Shown here: piece after piece, positions 39,066 to 49,248 of the stretch
Position numbering within the stretch: the stretch's first letter is position 1
Layout: each line of letters begins with the position of its first letter
Source of the DNA: Clostridia bacterium
GTDB taxonomy: Bacteria > Bacillota > Clostridia > Christensenellales > Aristaeellaceae
DNA length: 64,000 nucleotides
Direction: 5' to 3'
Assembly: GCA_017447185.1 (NCBI GenBank)
Contig: JAFSOC010000026.1
Location: forward strand, 1 to 64,000
Program-made: the position numbers and the translations under genes
The notes under the pieces: model-generated
Seen by the model: only the letters and a program-made list of their open reading frames with translations
What the model was told of the DNA's origin: nothing
Database searches by the model: none

Positions 39066-42000
39066 ATGAAGAGAAGTATTTCCGCGCTGATGGCCGTGAT
39101 CTTTCTCTGGCTGGCGATGCCTTTGAAAGTGATCGCCGAAGCGATCAATCCGCCGCCCACTGCGGAGGAGCTTTCCGCCGCCATTGCCCTGACGGGCCTG
39201 AGCGAGGATGCGCCGACATATCATTCGGGCATGGAAATCAGCGTAAACATGAATATTCAGCAGCTGCTGGGCTGGATCAACGATTTCACCGATAACAGAC
39301 TGTGCTATGTCATGGACAGCTTTCAGAACTATGACATCCTGCTTTCCGACCTGAAGAAGGATTATCCGGCCAAATACAATCAGATGAACAGTGATCCGGA
39401 CACGGGGATCGGCCTGTTCTATACGGATTATCATTATGCCATGGAAATGCGCGACGAGGTGAACTATTATCGCGACAAGCTGAGCATTGCATCGGGAAGG
39501 ATCCTGGCAAACTCGGAAATGCTGCAGAGCGGCGACTGCACGGAAGAAGAGCAGGCGGTATACGCCTACCAGATCCGGGAAGATCAGAGAAACCTGGCCA
39601 AAGACAAAGAACTTGTGACAGATCTGGCCACTAACTGGATGATGGCCTGCCGGGAGTTTGAGCGCCTGTTCCAGGGGAAATCCGAACCCGGGAACCAGGA
39701 AACCGTTACATGGTTGCTGGATGAAATCGACAGAATCCGCAGCGCGGATACCGCGGCCACTGTGAAAAAAGAACTGACGGTTTCCGCCAATGCTGTGCGC
39801 GTGGAACAGGAGGAGACGGTGTTAACCCGTCTCGCGCGCCTGATGCCGATCGGCAATGCCCTTGCCGATTCCGACCAGAAGATGAGCGTCATGGTCATGG
39901 ACGACAAGAGCTTCTACATCGGCGCGCTGGACGGCAGTACACCGCTTTCCGGAACACAGATCACTGTCAGTGCCAAAAATGTGAGTCCGTCTCAGCAGAC
40001 GACCCGCGGCAGCGGCAATGTTGGCTATCCCATGCGAAATTATCCCAGCGACCGGGACGGCGAGGCGCAGGTTAACCTGACAATCGTTCACAGCGGATAC
40101 CGCAGGCTGGAAGCCTCCGGGATCTGGATCAAAAAAGGCGCCAAGCTGAAGGTGCCCATGTATAAAGACGACGGTACACCCTATCCCGTTTCCTGGAGTT
40201 TCTGGGGAAACGATATGCTGATTGCTGATTATGAGGTTGTACTCAGTCCCTTTAACGATACAAAACAGGAAATCGCCATCAAAATCTCCGGAAACAAAAA
40301 ATACTCCCTTTCCATGTATTTCGCCGACAGCAGCGGGAACAAACAACTGGACGTCGGCACCGGTAAAGGAGACGTTGGAGAGAAAACCTTCAAGTTTTCC
40401 GGCGAGTGGCTCAAGAATGCGCCGACGGGCGGCAAACTGATTGCGGAAATTACCGCTGAGGGCGAACAAAAGCAAACCTACCAGGCTAAAATCAAACTGA
40501 TTGCCCCGAAGCTCCAGAAACCCATCGGCGATCCGAATTTCAAACTGCTGACCACGCCGGGGCTCAGCTTTACGCTGCCCAGCAGCTGGCCTCAGCCTTT
40601 GGGCGGGCTGAATATTTCCTTCAACACGCCGCTGGATGACAAATTCCAGATCCGGGCTTACTTTGACCTGAACGGCAACGGAGCAATCACGATCGGCACC
40701 ACCGCCTTTGACGACCTCGTCAACGAAGCGAACAAGAATACCTGGAAAAGCAAAGACAAGAAAGCGATGGACAAGGCCGTCAAACAGAACGAAGAGAAAG
40801 GCAGGCTGGCCAAAGCCAAGGCGGCCAGCGGAGGAGACTGGGCAGGCCGGAAAAAGACAAACCCCTTCAAACTGGGTTCCATTATGCTAAGCATGTCCTG
40901 GTTCGGGTTTGCCCAGGTGCAATACCGGGAAACCGAAGATCACTACGGACAGATTCTCGGTCAGGGCGGCGCAGGCTTTACGCTGTCTGTGACCGGTGAA
41001 GCAGGGCTGCAGTGGCCTTTGGCGAGCCTCATGCTGACAGCGACGCTTGCCGCCACCATCTTTCCGGAAATCGGTGTGGCAATTGATACCTGCTGGCCGG
41101 AAGGCGACAGAATGTTTTCGGTTCAGCGACTGGACTATATCAAAAAATCATTCAACGTGATTATCCGGCTGGAACTGGGGCTTACGCTGACCCTGGGCCT
41201 CAAGGGTTTCCTGAGTGTTTCCGTGATGGGGCTGGGTTTCCTTGAATTCCAGTTCCGCATGAGCGGCAGCATTGATCTGGGCCGGTGGATGCAAGACAAG
41301 GAAAATCATATCGATAAGTCAGACAGCGATTACCTGAACGGGGATATCAAGCTGGCGCTGTACGGCGGCGCCGCGTTCCGCGTGATTGTTGAAATTCTGT
41401 TTGCAAATATGACGTATACACCTTTCGGACCCGAATGGCGCTGGCGGCTGCTGCCCACCCCGGTTGAACGGGCTGACGCCGATCCGCAGACCCCGGTTGA
41501 ACGGTTCCTTGCATTCCTGATTTCAAACGCCCAGGCTGAGGAGAATATCGGCAAAACCGAGGGCGCCATGCAGGTTGATACAGGCAGCGACGATCTGGCT
41601 CTGGCGGGAGAGGAAATCCGGTATCAGAACAGATATATTCCCGGAGCCTCATCGGGCCGGATCTTTTCCATGCGGACAAGCGTCATCGACTCCAGGGGGC
41701 CCGTGAGCGTCCCTGTCATGCTGTTTATGACCCCCTCCATGGAGGAATACAATGATCCCGGATCCTACGTCCACTGTGAGTCCACGAAACATATCACCCT
41801 TGTCGGCACAGCCCTGGAAGGCAGCGGGCCTGTTTATACACCTATCGCCAAGACAGAGGACGGATTGGAGAAAGATGGGCTGGGTAAGCTTACGGATGAC
41901 AGTTACGACGTGATCGATTATGATTACTGGGTGGAGGATGTGAGCGGGACCGGAGCCAAAGCCTATACATGGTCAAGAAATGGCTATAAACTGACCGATG

Positions 42001-44393
42001 TGCTGTTTGTGGTAACCGTACTCGCGAAAGATTATGAAGAACAGACCATTACCCACGACGACGGAACCAGGGAAACCAGGAAAGTGCCGGTTAAAACCTG
42101 GACAAGGATCAGCTGCTATTCTCTGACACCTCATTATTATGCAGAAAAAAACGAGTTTTCTACCGTGTTTAAATTGAGCTATGTCCTGGAACCGGTGACG
42201 CTCGCATGGGGGGATCACTGGGTTACGGCCTTCAGTGAAATTGATGAGGAAGGTTACCGGTATCCCTGCTATTTACCCCGGATTGCCGGAACGATTATCA
42301 GTAACGATTCCGTATCCATGGCGATCTTCAGGACCGCGTACGCGCCGATCCAATCATCCACGAATGGCAGGCATAAACGGCCCCGTGAAGTTCTCGGCTA
42401 TGTCGATTCGAACGGAAATACATCTTTAACCAAAAGGGTTTTTTCGACAGGCGTACACACAGAAGACAAAGACACCTATCAGGACATGCAGTTTTTCAGC
42501 GATCTGTTCTCTGATAATCCGGATGATTTCATCCACGCCCACAGTGAAGCAGACAGAATGGACAGAATCCGAAGAAGCTATTACAGTTTCTTCCTGAGAC
42601 GCAGCGGGGATGACAAACCGTGCGAGATGACCTATACCAGCAAGCATTCCCGCGATCTTATCTCCGTCGGAGAAAACGTTGCTTCCATGGCTGCATACCG
42701 GCCGGACATCAATCAAAACGCGTCTGCATTTTTTGTCCAGAAGGATGCAAACAGCGATGCTTTCAGGCTGAAAATGGTGCAGCCCGTTCTACTCAGTCAT
42801 GGCACCGAATTCGGCCACAAGGTTACAGACTTTGGCGTTCAGGTGCCCGCCACGCAGATTTTCCAGGCAACGCTGTATGGACGGCCATGCGTTTACTGGA
42901 TGGAGACCGCGGGAGAAACAGACGACGGGATAAACCGGCTCTTCAGGGTTCGGGCTGTGTGGTATGACGATGTTTCCAATACGGTTTCCGAACCCTACAC
43001 CATCGCTACAGTAAAAACGTCCGCCGGCAGCTCCCCGCGCGATTTGATCCTGGGTGATGGCAAAACAGGATATTACCTGCTGTCTGACAGCAATGGAAAA
43101 ATGACGGCGTACCGGTTTACCTTCCACCTGGTACCGGGGATCCGGATGGTGGGCAACCTGCTGACCGAAACACTGGTTTCCCCCGGCGTCTATGATGATA
43201 TGGTGCTGACCGTTTACAACAACGGCAATATTCCTCTCTCCGGCCTGGATCTGGTTGCCTACGACCAGCCGGAGCACGGCAGCGCGACAGCGTTTGAAAC
43301 CATTCATCTGGATGTTCTGCATCCGGAAAATAACCGGGTTACACTGAAGAAGGGGCTGGAGGGCTCCATGAAGGAAAAACAGGGTCAGGCTGTGGCCCGA
43401 CAGGAAGAAAGCAGTTTGAATGTGAGCGGAGCGAACTGGTGGCTGGTGAAGGAAGAAACATTCCGCGGGACTATAAAAGTGTCGTCAAACAGCTCCCTGC
43501 ATAAGACCGATCTGATCATGCCCGGTACCTTTGCGGCTTTCAACATTTCCATGCTGCTGCCCCAGAACTGGAAGGATGAGCATTCCTTCTATCTGCAGGT
43601 GGAGAGATTCTATACAACTTCTGACAACAGCTTCAGCGGTGCGTCCGCATCCGGTCAGCCCAGATTCATGATCCGGGCTGCCGCAGCCGGCTCCGGCACT
43701 GTTTCTGATTCCGGTACGGGAAACGGTTCGTTTATGCTGACAGGGGAACCGGAGATTATCTCCATCGGCCGGGACGGCACGGTTCGGAATGAGAGCGGCG
43801 GGCTTCAGATGTTTACGGCGGGAGACGGCACAGACGATGCGCTCTCTTATACCTCGATGTACAAAAGCGAAGTAACATTTGATTCCGCTAAACTGTATGA
43901 TGAACATAATGATCTTGAAATTGTATCCAGGCGATGGGATTCCAGCGACGGTGTGCCGATGGTGACCCTTACGGTGACAAACAGGAACTATATCGGGAAT
44001 GAAGCCCGCAAAAGCAATATGGTTGTGATGGAGGCCTTCCTGGACGACGAAACGACCCCGGTGTTCCGCTACAGCCTGCCGGAGGAGGTCAGCGACACGG
44101 AAAGCTGGAATTTCGATCTGCCGTTGTCCCTGCTGACCGGAGGACGCAGCGCGGAGAAGGTGACTGTGAAGGTCAGCGGAAAAGACTATGTTGAAATCGG
44201 AGAATTTGACAACAAAACCGAAATCTGGCTGGATCCTCTTCCGCCGGATCCGGAGCCGACGGAGAAACCGATTCCGGTGACCGGAGACGACTCTGCGCCT
44301 TTCCTCTGGATGGCATTCGTTATACTGTCGATGGCAGGAATCGCATTCATTATCATCCTGCGAAAGAAGGACAAGCATGAAAAAACTGATTAA
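39066..44393 (+). CDS. Giant cell-surface protein with PxTG-type sorting signal, 1775 aa
   Basis: Residues 1-25 are a signal peptide (LMAVIFLWLAMPLKVIAEA). The C-terminus has IPVTGDD, a hydrophobic helix (FLWMAFVILSMAGIAFIIIL) and a RKKDKHEK tail: a sortase sorting signal. Between lie an N-terminal helical region (about 30-240), beta-rich Ig-like parts (about 290-500), a Gly- and hydrophobic-rich region (about 600-780: GGAGFTLSVTGEAGLQWPLA and LGLTLTLGLKGFLSVSVMGL) that could form an extended beta sheet, and a long beta-rich C-terminal half with CARDB-like repeats (MVLTVYNNGNIPLSGLDLVA). I find no enzymatic motif. It is probably a wall-anchored adhesin or sheath protein, served by the foldase and sortase downstream. 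Confidence 0.85.
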   Translation: MKRSISALMAVIFLWLAMPLKVIAEAINPPPTAEELSAAIALTGLSEDAPTYHSGMEISVNMNIQQLLGWINDFTDNRLCYVMDSFQNYDILLSDLKKDYPAKYNQMNSDPDTGIGLFYTDYHYAMEMRDEVNYYRDKLSIASGRILANSEMLQSGDCTEEEQAVYAYQIREDQRNLAKDKELVTDLATNWMMACREFERLFQGKSEPGNQETVTWLLDEIDRIRSADTAATVKKELTVSANAVRVEQEETVLTRLARLMPIGNALADSDQKMSVMVMDDKSFYIGALDGSTPLSGTQITVSAKNVSPSQQTTRGSGNVGYPMRNYPSDRDGEAQVNLTIVHSGYRRLEASGIWIKKGAKLKVPMYKDDGTPYPVSWSFWGNDMLIADYEVVLSPFNDTKQEIAIKISGNKKYSLSMYFADSSGNKQLDVGTGKGDVGEKTFKFSGEWLKNAPTGGKLIAEITAEGEQKQTYQAKIKLIAPKLQKPIGDPNFKLLTTPGLSFTLPSSWPQPLGGLNISFNTPLDDKFQIRAYFDLNGNGAITIGTTAFDDLVNEANKNTWKSKDKKAMDKAVKQNEEKGRLAKAKAASGGDWAGRKKTNPFKLGSIMLSMSWFGFAQVQYRETEDHYGQILGQGGAGFTLSVTGEAGLQWPLASLMLTATLAATIFPEIGVAIDTCWPEGDRMFSVQRLDYIKKSFNVIIRLELGLTLTLGLKGFLSVSVMGLGFLEFQFRMSGSIDLGRWMQDKENHIDKSDSDYLNGDIKLALYGGAAFRVIVEILFANMTYTPFGPEWRWRLLPTPVERADADPQTPVERFLAFLISNAQAEENIGKTEGAMQVDTGSDDLALAGEEIRYQNRYIPGASSGRIFSMRTSVIDSRGPVSVPVMLFMTPSMEEYNDPGSYVHCESTKHITLVGTALEGSGPVYTPIAKTEDGLEKDGLGKLTDDSYDVIDYDYWVEDVSGTGAKAYTWSRNGYKLTDVLFVVTVLAKDYEEQTITHDDGTRETRKVPVKTWTRISCYSLTPHYYAEKNEFSTVFKLSYVLEPVTLAWGDHWVTAFSEIDEEGYRYPCYLPRIAGTIISNDSVSMAIFRTAYAPIQSSTNGRHKRPREVLGYVDSNGNTSLTKRVFSTGVHTEDKDTYQDMQFFSDLFSDNPDDFIHAHSEADRMDRIRRSYYSFFLRRSGDDKPCEMTYTSKHSRDLISVGENVASMAAYRPDINQNASAFFVQKDANSDAFRLKMVQPVLLSHGTEFGHKVTDFGVQVPATQIFQATLYGRPCVYWMETAGETDDGINRLFRVRAVWYDDVSNTVSEPYTIATVKTSAGSSPRDLILGDGKTGYYLLSDSNGKMTAYRFTFHLVPGIRMVGNLLTETLVSPGVYDDMVLTVYNNGNIPLSGLDLVAYDQPEHGSATAFETIHLDVLHPENNRVTLKKGLEGSMKEKQGQAVARQEESSLNVSGANWWLVKEETFRGTIKVSSNSSLHKTDLIMPGTFAAFNISMLLPQNWKDEHSFYLQVERFYTTSDNSFSGASASGQPRFMIRAAAAGSGTVSDSGTGNGSFMLTGEPEIISIGRDGTVRNESGGLQMFTAGDGTDDALSYTSMYKSEVTFDSAKLYDEHNDLEIVSRRWDSSDGVPMVTLTVTNRNYIGNEARKSNMVVMEAFLDDETTPVFRYSLPEEVSDTESWNFDLPLSLLTGGRSAEKVTVKVSGKDYVEIGEFDNKTEIWLDPLPPDPEPTEKPIPVTGDDSAPFLWMAFVILSMAGIAFIIILRKKDKHEKTD

Positions 44394-45663
44394 GATTCTG
44401 ATCGTTTTTCTCTGCCTGGCGGCGGCTTTTCCGGCATTTACCGAAGAAGAAACCGACCCGGTCATTGTCCGGGTCGGGCAGGTCGAATACCCATTGTCCA
44501 TGGCGAAATATTCCTATCAGTCCAATCTGGACATGATGGCCTATCAGAACTATACGCCCACTGCCGCGGAAAAGCTGGAGATCATTCAGCAGACCGTTGA
44601 CCACATGGTGGATCTTGCTTTGATTGAAAACAAACTGATCGAGGCGGGAAAGAACGAACTGACGGAAACGGAACAAACCCTGCTGCGTTCTTATGCGGGA
44701 AACGTCTATGACAGCCTGTGGCAGGGATTCCAACAGCGGGTGAAGGAAGCAGGCTATGACGCGACCGAGGAGCAGATTACTTCCTGGCTTTCAGAGCAGG
44801 GATACACGCTTGACATCGTTTATCAGGAAGCGCTGGTGAACGTGCGATACAGCCGTATTTTTGAGCTGTACTGTCCGGATGTGACCGTGTCCGAGGAGGA
44901 AGTGCAGGCTTATCTGGAGAACGAATTCATCACCCCGGACCGGGAAGCTTACGAAAACGACGTTCCGCGGTATGAACGGGAAATTCTGACTCCCGGCAAC
45001 GAAGCATTCTTTACCCCTGCCGGCTACCGGGTGATCCGGCAGATTCTGCTGCCTTTCCCGGCAACCGTGGTCAAAGAGATCAACGCTTTGCAGCCGGATC
45101 TTGAAGAGGGGGCAGCCGCCCTTGAGGACGCATATCACAAGGCAGCAGACGCAGCCATCGCGGGGGGCGACGTGGAAACAGCCCGCCGGGAATATCAGAA
45201 TCAGGCCGATGCTTACGCGGAACTGCTGGGGAAAGTCGTTGAGCTGGAACAAAGCGCGCTGCCGCTGCTGAAGGAGACTACCGAGGAAATCGCCAGACGA
45301 TATAACGACGGGGAATCCTTTGAAAGTTTGATTGAAGCATTCGGCCAGGAAGCGGGAGAAGCGGCGGGCTCGGAACTGCTGTATCATACGGACAGCGAGA
45401 ATTGGGCGGAAACTTTCAAAAAGCACGTCGATGCGCTGCAGAACCCGGGCGAAATTACGGAACCGTTTGTAACCGACCTTGGGGTCCATATCGTCTGCTA
45501 TGTATCCGACTTTCCCGGCGGCATCCATGAGCTGACGGAGGAGGAGAAGAATACACTGCAGGCATCCGCGCTGGAAGCAAAACAGATGAAACGCCTTGAA
45601 ACGTTCCTGCAGGAATGGAGAAAGGAGTTCACGATTGAAACCTATCCGGAACTGCTGCAATAA
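44377..45663 (+). CDS. Exported SurA/PrsA-like foldase (peptidyl-prolyl isomerase), 428 aa
   Basis: It starts inside the giant protein gene, overlapping by 17 bp. Residues 1-22 are a signal peptide. The N-terminal chaperone part is helical (YSYQSNLDMMAYQNYTPTAA, then LIENKLIEAGKNELTETEQT) as in SurA/PrsA. The C-terminal part (ARRYNDGESFESLIEAFGQE, then ITEPFVTDLGVHIVCYV) matches a PpiC rotamase domain. No lipobox Cys is present, unlike PrsA. It likely helps the 1775-residue partner to fold outside the membrane. Confidence 0.82.
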   Translation: MKKLIKILIVFLCLAAAFPAFTEEETDPVIVRVGQVEYPLSMAKYSYQSNLDMMAYQNYTPTAAEKLEIIQQTVDHMVDLALIENKLIEAGKNELTETEQTLLRSYAGNVYDSLWQGFQQRVKEAGYDATEEQITSWLSEQGYTLDIVYQEALVNVRYSRIFELYCPDVTVSEEEVQAYLENEFITPDREAYENDVPRYEREILTPGNEAFFTPAGYRVIRQILLPFPATVVKEINALQPDLEEGAAALEDAYHKAADAAIAGGDVETARREYQNQADAYAELLGKVVELEQSALPLLKETTEEIARRYNDGESFESLIEAFGQEAGEAAGSELLYHTDSENWAETFKKHVDALQNPGEITEPFVTDLGVHIVCYVSDFPGGIHELTEEEKNTLQASALEAKQMKRLETFLQEWRKEFTIETYPELLQ

Positions 45664-45733
45664 TTCCCGTTTGCTGAAGAACGTGCTGACCTGCACTGCT
45701 TTTATGGAACATTTGGAACGAGGGTAAACAACG

Positions 45734-46771
45734 ATGCCATATTATCCGCCACATCCGGAACCGGAACCAAACGGGCCGGAGAAAAAGAGAGGGAAAAAGC
45801 AGGAAAAGGAACCCTTTCGGAGCCATGCACTTCGCACAGGTGCCGTCTGTCTGCTTGCTTCTTTGGCACTTTATGGCGGAATTCGCCTGATTTCTTATAT
45901 AACAGACCTGGCCGCTTCCCGGAAAACAAAATATGAAATGATGTCTGTGATGCATGAAACGGAGAGCAGCCGGGATACGGCCCGGGAGCCTGCAGCAGCC
46001 GAAAGCAGTGAAAACCGCCGGATGAAGCTAAAGCTGCGGGAAATCACCGTTCCGGCTTCTGAAGTGATTGTCGCGAACGGATCAGATGACGAATCGGAGC
46101 AGCCGGATCTTCTGCCTGCGGTGGAATATGAGAACAACTATCAGGTTGTGCCCACTGTTCAGAAACTGAAACAGAAGGATCCGTATGTTACCGGCTGGCT
46201 GAAAATGGGTGATCTGGAGGAGCCGGTTGCGCTGAAGGACAATTCTTTTTTTCTGGATCATGACGCCGCGGGCAAAAAGAATTACAACGGCGCCATTTTT
46301 CTCGATGAGGACACAAACCTGCTGACAAGGCCTTATACACTGTTCCTTTACGGCCATAACATGAAAAGCGGAAACATGTTCGGTAACCTGCGAAAATATA
46401 AAGCGTTCTCTTACTGCCATGCCAATCGGTTTATTCATTTTGACACGATTTTTGAGGAAGGAACCTACGTGATTTTCGCTGTTTCCGAGATCAGTCTGAC
46501 GCCGAATACCCTGAATTATGTAAATCTTTCCGGATTGCAGGGGATATCCCGATCGGAAAGGACGCAGGCATTGAATACAATCATCCGCTGCAGCGATTAT
46601 ACCAGTACACTGGACGTGGCTGCGGAGGATCAGATCCTTCTCTTGATTACCTGCGTCGGAAATCATGATGAACGGCTGATTATCGCGGCCCGCAGACTGC
46701 GACAGGGTGAACAGGAAAACAGCCTGAATCTTGTAGTTCGTCGCCGGTGGCCAGAATCCGGCAGAAATTGA
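45734..46771 (+). CDS. Class B-type sortase, 345 aa
   Basis: A Pro/Lys-rich cytoplasmic N-terminus is followed by one membrane helix near residues 38-55 (GAVCLLASLALYGGIRLISY), giving N-in topology. The catalytic domain has YGHNMKSGNMFG (His208), LLLITCVGNHDERL (Cys307 and Arg314) and YVTGWLKMGDLEEPVALKDN, typical of SrtB-like enzymes. It lies 70 bp after the foldase. The only visible substrate is the neighbouring giant protein (IPVTG). Class B enzymes of some clostridia use PxTG-type signals, so the pairing is reasonable. It cleaves between Thr and Gly and links the protein to the cell wall. Confidence 0.88.
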   Translation: MPYYPPHPEPEPNGPEKKRGKKQEKEPFRSHALRTGAVCLLASLALYGGIRLISYITDLAASRKTKYEMMSVMHETESSRDTAREPAAAESSENRRMKLKLREITVPASEVIVANGSDDESEQPDLLPAVEYENNYQVVPTVQKLKQKDPYVTGWLKMGDLEEPVALKDNSFFLDHDAAGKKNYNGAIFLDEDTNLLTRPYTLFLYGHNMKSGNMFGNLRKYKAFSYCHANRFIHFDTIFEEGTYVIFAVSEISLTPNTLNYVNLSGLQGISRSERTQALNTIIRCSDYTSTLDVAAEDQILLLITCVGNHDERLIIAARRLRQGEQENSLNLVVRRRWPESGRN

Positions 46772-46856
46772 AGCCGAAAATATGGCAGAATACAGCGAAA
46801 TACGTCCAGGGGTTCCTGAAGAGTATCAGACGATGCTCAGGGAAAGTTTATGATCC

Positions 46857-49061
46857 TTATCTTTCGGTCGTGCCTGCTTTCTCAAAATCCTCAACCGGCA
46901 TCGGCTTGTAAAACCAGAAGCCCTGCATTTCGGAGCATCCCTTGCTCCGGAGGAAGCGGGCCTGTTCTTCGGTTTCCACACCTTCTGTAATCATCTTCAT
47001 ACCCAGGTCGCGCACCATCCGGATCATATAGCTGATGATGGTTCGGCCTCTCACCGAATCTCCGGACTCGGTCAGGAAATGAAGGTCGAGCTTGATCCGG
47101 TTCACCGGGACTTCCTTCAGCATATGCAGGGATGAATAACCGCTGCCGAAATCATCCATTTCCACTTCAAAGCCATATTCCTGGAGCTTCCCGGTTAAGC
47201 TGATCAGGTCAGCCGGGTTTTCCACGAAAGCTGTCTCCGTAATTTCGATTCGCAGCTGGTCCGGGGTCAGGTCATAAGCCTTGACGAGATCACGGAAATG
47301 ACCGGGAAGGTCCCGGTTTTTCAGGAGATCACACCGGGACACATTGACGGAGACGGATCGGTGTATGCCCTGTTCGTTCCACCGGTGCAGATCTTCGCAG
47401 ACCCTGTTCCAGACATAGCAGTCCAGGTCATAGATCATGCCGGACTCCTCCAGACTCTCGATAAACGCAGGGGGATACAACCAGCCGAGCTTGTCATGGT
47501 CCCAGCGGCACAGGGCTTCCGCTCCGATGATCTCCCCGGTTTCACCGTTCACCTGGGGCTGGTACCAGACATGGATATTGCCGTCACGGATTGCCGCGGG
47601 CAGGTGGTTGATGATCTCCGCGACCTGTTTTCCTTTATCCCATTGCTCCGGATTGTAGAACTCATAGCCGTCCCTCCGGGTCTCGCGGACTTTTTTCTCC
47701 GCCATCCGGGCATAGTCCAGCATACGGTAAATGTTGATATCCTTGTAATCGTCCGGGGTCAGCACATAGATACCGCCGCAGATCTGGACCCGGACTTCCC
47801 TGCCGCGGTCCGTAAAATAGCTGCGAACTGCGTCGATCACATGCTGATCATACCGTTCCAGTTTTGCTTCTCCTTCTGCGCGGCTGAGCATGGCAAAATG
47901 ATCCGCTGCGATGCGGCAGATAATGTCCCCGTCTGGCAGTGCCTCCCGGCTCTTTTCCGCCCAGAAGCGCAGCAGGTCGTCTCCCCGGTCTTTGCCGAGG
48001 TTGTCGTTGATATACTTGAAGTTCCGGATATTGGCATAGACCAGGACATAGGGCTGTTCCGGATGATTGCGCAGCATGTTTTCAGCCTGTTTCAGGAAGC
48101 CTTCCAGGCTGAGCAGGCCGGTCAGCGAGTCCTGGTCGATCAGCTGCCGCATCTTCTCTTCCTGTTCCAGTTTCATCGTGCGCTGCTTTTCAATCACAAT
48201 CAGGATGACTGCGACAATAAGGCATACGCACAGCAGGATGATCAGCCCGTATGCGCTCAGGTAATCGGAGAGGTCGTACCGGTACAGGCGCCGGGTCGTA
48301 AAGTCCAGGACGATGGCCTGCCGGAACGTATCGGTGATTTCCGCGATCCCGCCGTTCAGCCGGTCCATCATCTCCCGCCCGGCAGGCGTGTCAGGAGCGC
48401 CTGCCCGGAAATCCATGGACAGCATGGCCGACGGCTGGACGGACAGGTCGGAATAGGCGGGTTTCTGCAGCACATAACTCCATACGTAGGAATTATGCAG
48501 CAGCGCGTCGACCTCGCCTTTGCGGAGTGCCTGCACGGCTTCTTCAATGGAGTTGTACAGAACGATCTTAATACCCGGGTACAGTTCCCGGACGGTTTCC
48601 GCGCCGCCTTTCAGGGAAGCGAGCATCCCGACATGGAGGGAGTTCCAGGGCGGCAGGTAGCCGCCGCTTTTTGTAACCAGGGTAAAGGGTGTCCGGATCA
48701 GGTTATCCGAGACAACGGTCGGCCGGCCGGAGGCGCTGCGGACCGCGCTGCCGAAGGGCAGCACCAGGTCATAGGAGTCGCTGTCCAGCGCCTGCGGCAG
48801 CGTTTCTTCCTCTATAACGCGGAAGGATACAGTATATCCGGCCTTTTCAGCGGCGAAGCGCATCAGGTCCACACCGATCCCCGTGATATAGCCGGATTCC
48901 GCATCCCTGTAGAATACCGGACAGCGGTCTGCCGGCACGCCGACGGTCAATACCTCACCGCTTCCTGTTTCCGCCGAAGCGGAAGCAAACAGGAACAGAC
49001 AGGTCAGGATTACTGCCTGGAGGATTGCCAGTATTCGGTTTAACCGGGAAACTCTTTTCAA
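46857..49061 (-). CDS. Membrane c-di-GMP protein: solute-binding domain, degenerate GGDEF, intact EAL, 734 aa
   Basis: TTG start at 49061 behind AAAGGAG. Signal peptide (1-30), then a family 3 solute-binding sensor (LTVGVPADRCPVFYRDAESG, about 38-255), one membrane helix near 275 (YGLIILLCVCLIVAVILIVI), a GGDEF domain whose motif reads RGDDL (about 375), and an EAL domain with all key residues: GAEALCRW, SVNVSRCD, EITETAF, DDFGSGYSS, EGVETEEQ and QGFWFYKP. So the cyclase is probably dead and the phosphodiesterase active, possibly regulated by GTP and by an external amino acid-like ligand. It lowers c-di-GMP. It is convergent with the sortase gene. Confidence 0.9.
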   Translation of the reverse strand: MKRVSRLNRILAILQAVILTCLFLFASASAETGSGEVLTVGVPADRCPVFYRDAESGYITGIGVDLMRFAAEKAGYTVSFRVIEEETLPQALDSDSYDLVLPFGSAVRSASGRPTVVSDNLIRTPFTLVTKSGGYLPPWNSLHVGMLASLKGGAETVRELYPGIKIVLYNSIEEAVQALRKGEVDALLHNSYVWSYVLQKPAYSDLSVQPSAMLSMDFRAGAPDTPAGREMMDRLNGGIAEITDTFRQAIVLDFTTRRLYRYDLSDYLSAYGLIILLCVCLIVAVILIVIEKQRTMKLEQEEKMRQLIDQDSLTGLLSLEGFLKQAENMLRNHPEQPYVLVYANIRNFKYINDNLGKDRGDDLLRFWAEKSREALPDGDIICRIAADHFAMLSRAEGEAKLERYDQHVIDAVRSYFTDRGREVRVQICGGIYVLTPDDYKDINIYRMLDYARMAEKKVRETRRDGYEFYNPEQWDKGKQVAEIINHLPAAIRDGNIHVWYQPQVNGETGEIIGAEALCRWDHDKLGWLYPPAFIESLEESGMIYDLDCYVWNRVCEDLHRWNEQGIHRSVSVNVSRCDLLKNRDLPGHFRDLVKAYDLTPDQLRIEITETAFVENPADLISLTGKLQEYGFEVEMDDFGSGYSSLHMLKEVPVNRIKLDLHFLTESGDSVRGRTIISYMIRMVRDLGMKMITEGVETEEQARFLRSKGCSEMQGFWFYKPMPVEDFEKAGTTER

Positions 49062-49197
49062 CGCAGAGCTCCTTTCTCATCTGACAGGGAACGGGGTTCT
49101 GTCATATTGCCAGAAAATATACGACGCCTTTTTCTGAATTCATTGTAACCGGTTTTCAGGCAAATAGCAACCTTTAGGGGCATGAAATAGAGGAATG

Positions 49198-49219
49198 AGA
49201 AAAGCCCGCTTTCGCGGGC
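49198..49219 (-). terminator. Terminator of the acetyltransferase gene
   Basis: GCCCGC-GAAA-GCGGGC with a tetraloop, followed by TTTTCTC on the minus strand. Confidence 0.75.
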
Positions 49220-49248
49220 CGGGGGTAGGGGATTTATATGTTTGCGGA

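Noticed and set aside
47298-49043. 581-codon plus-strand open frame
   Set aside because: Antisense of the GGDEF/EAL protein, whose domains are unmistakable; the shadow has no family features or ribosome site.
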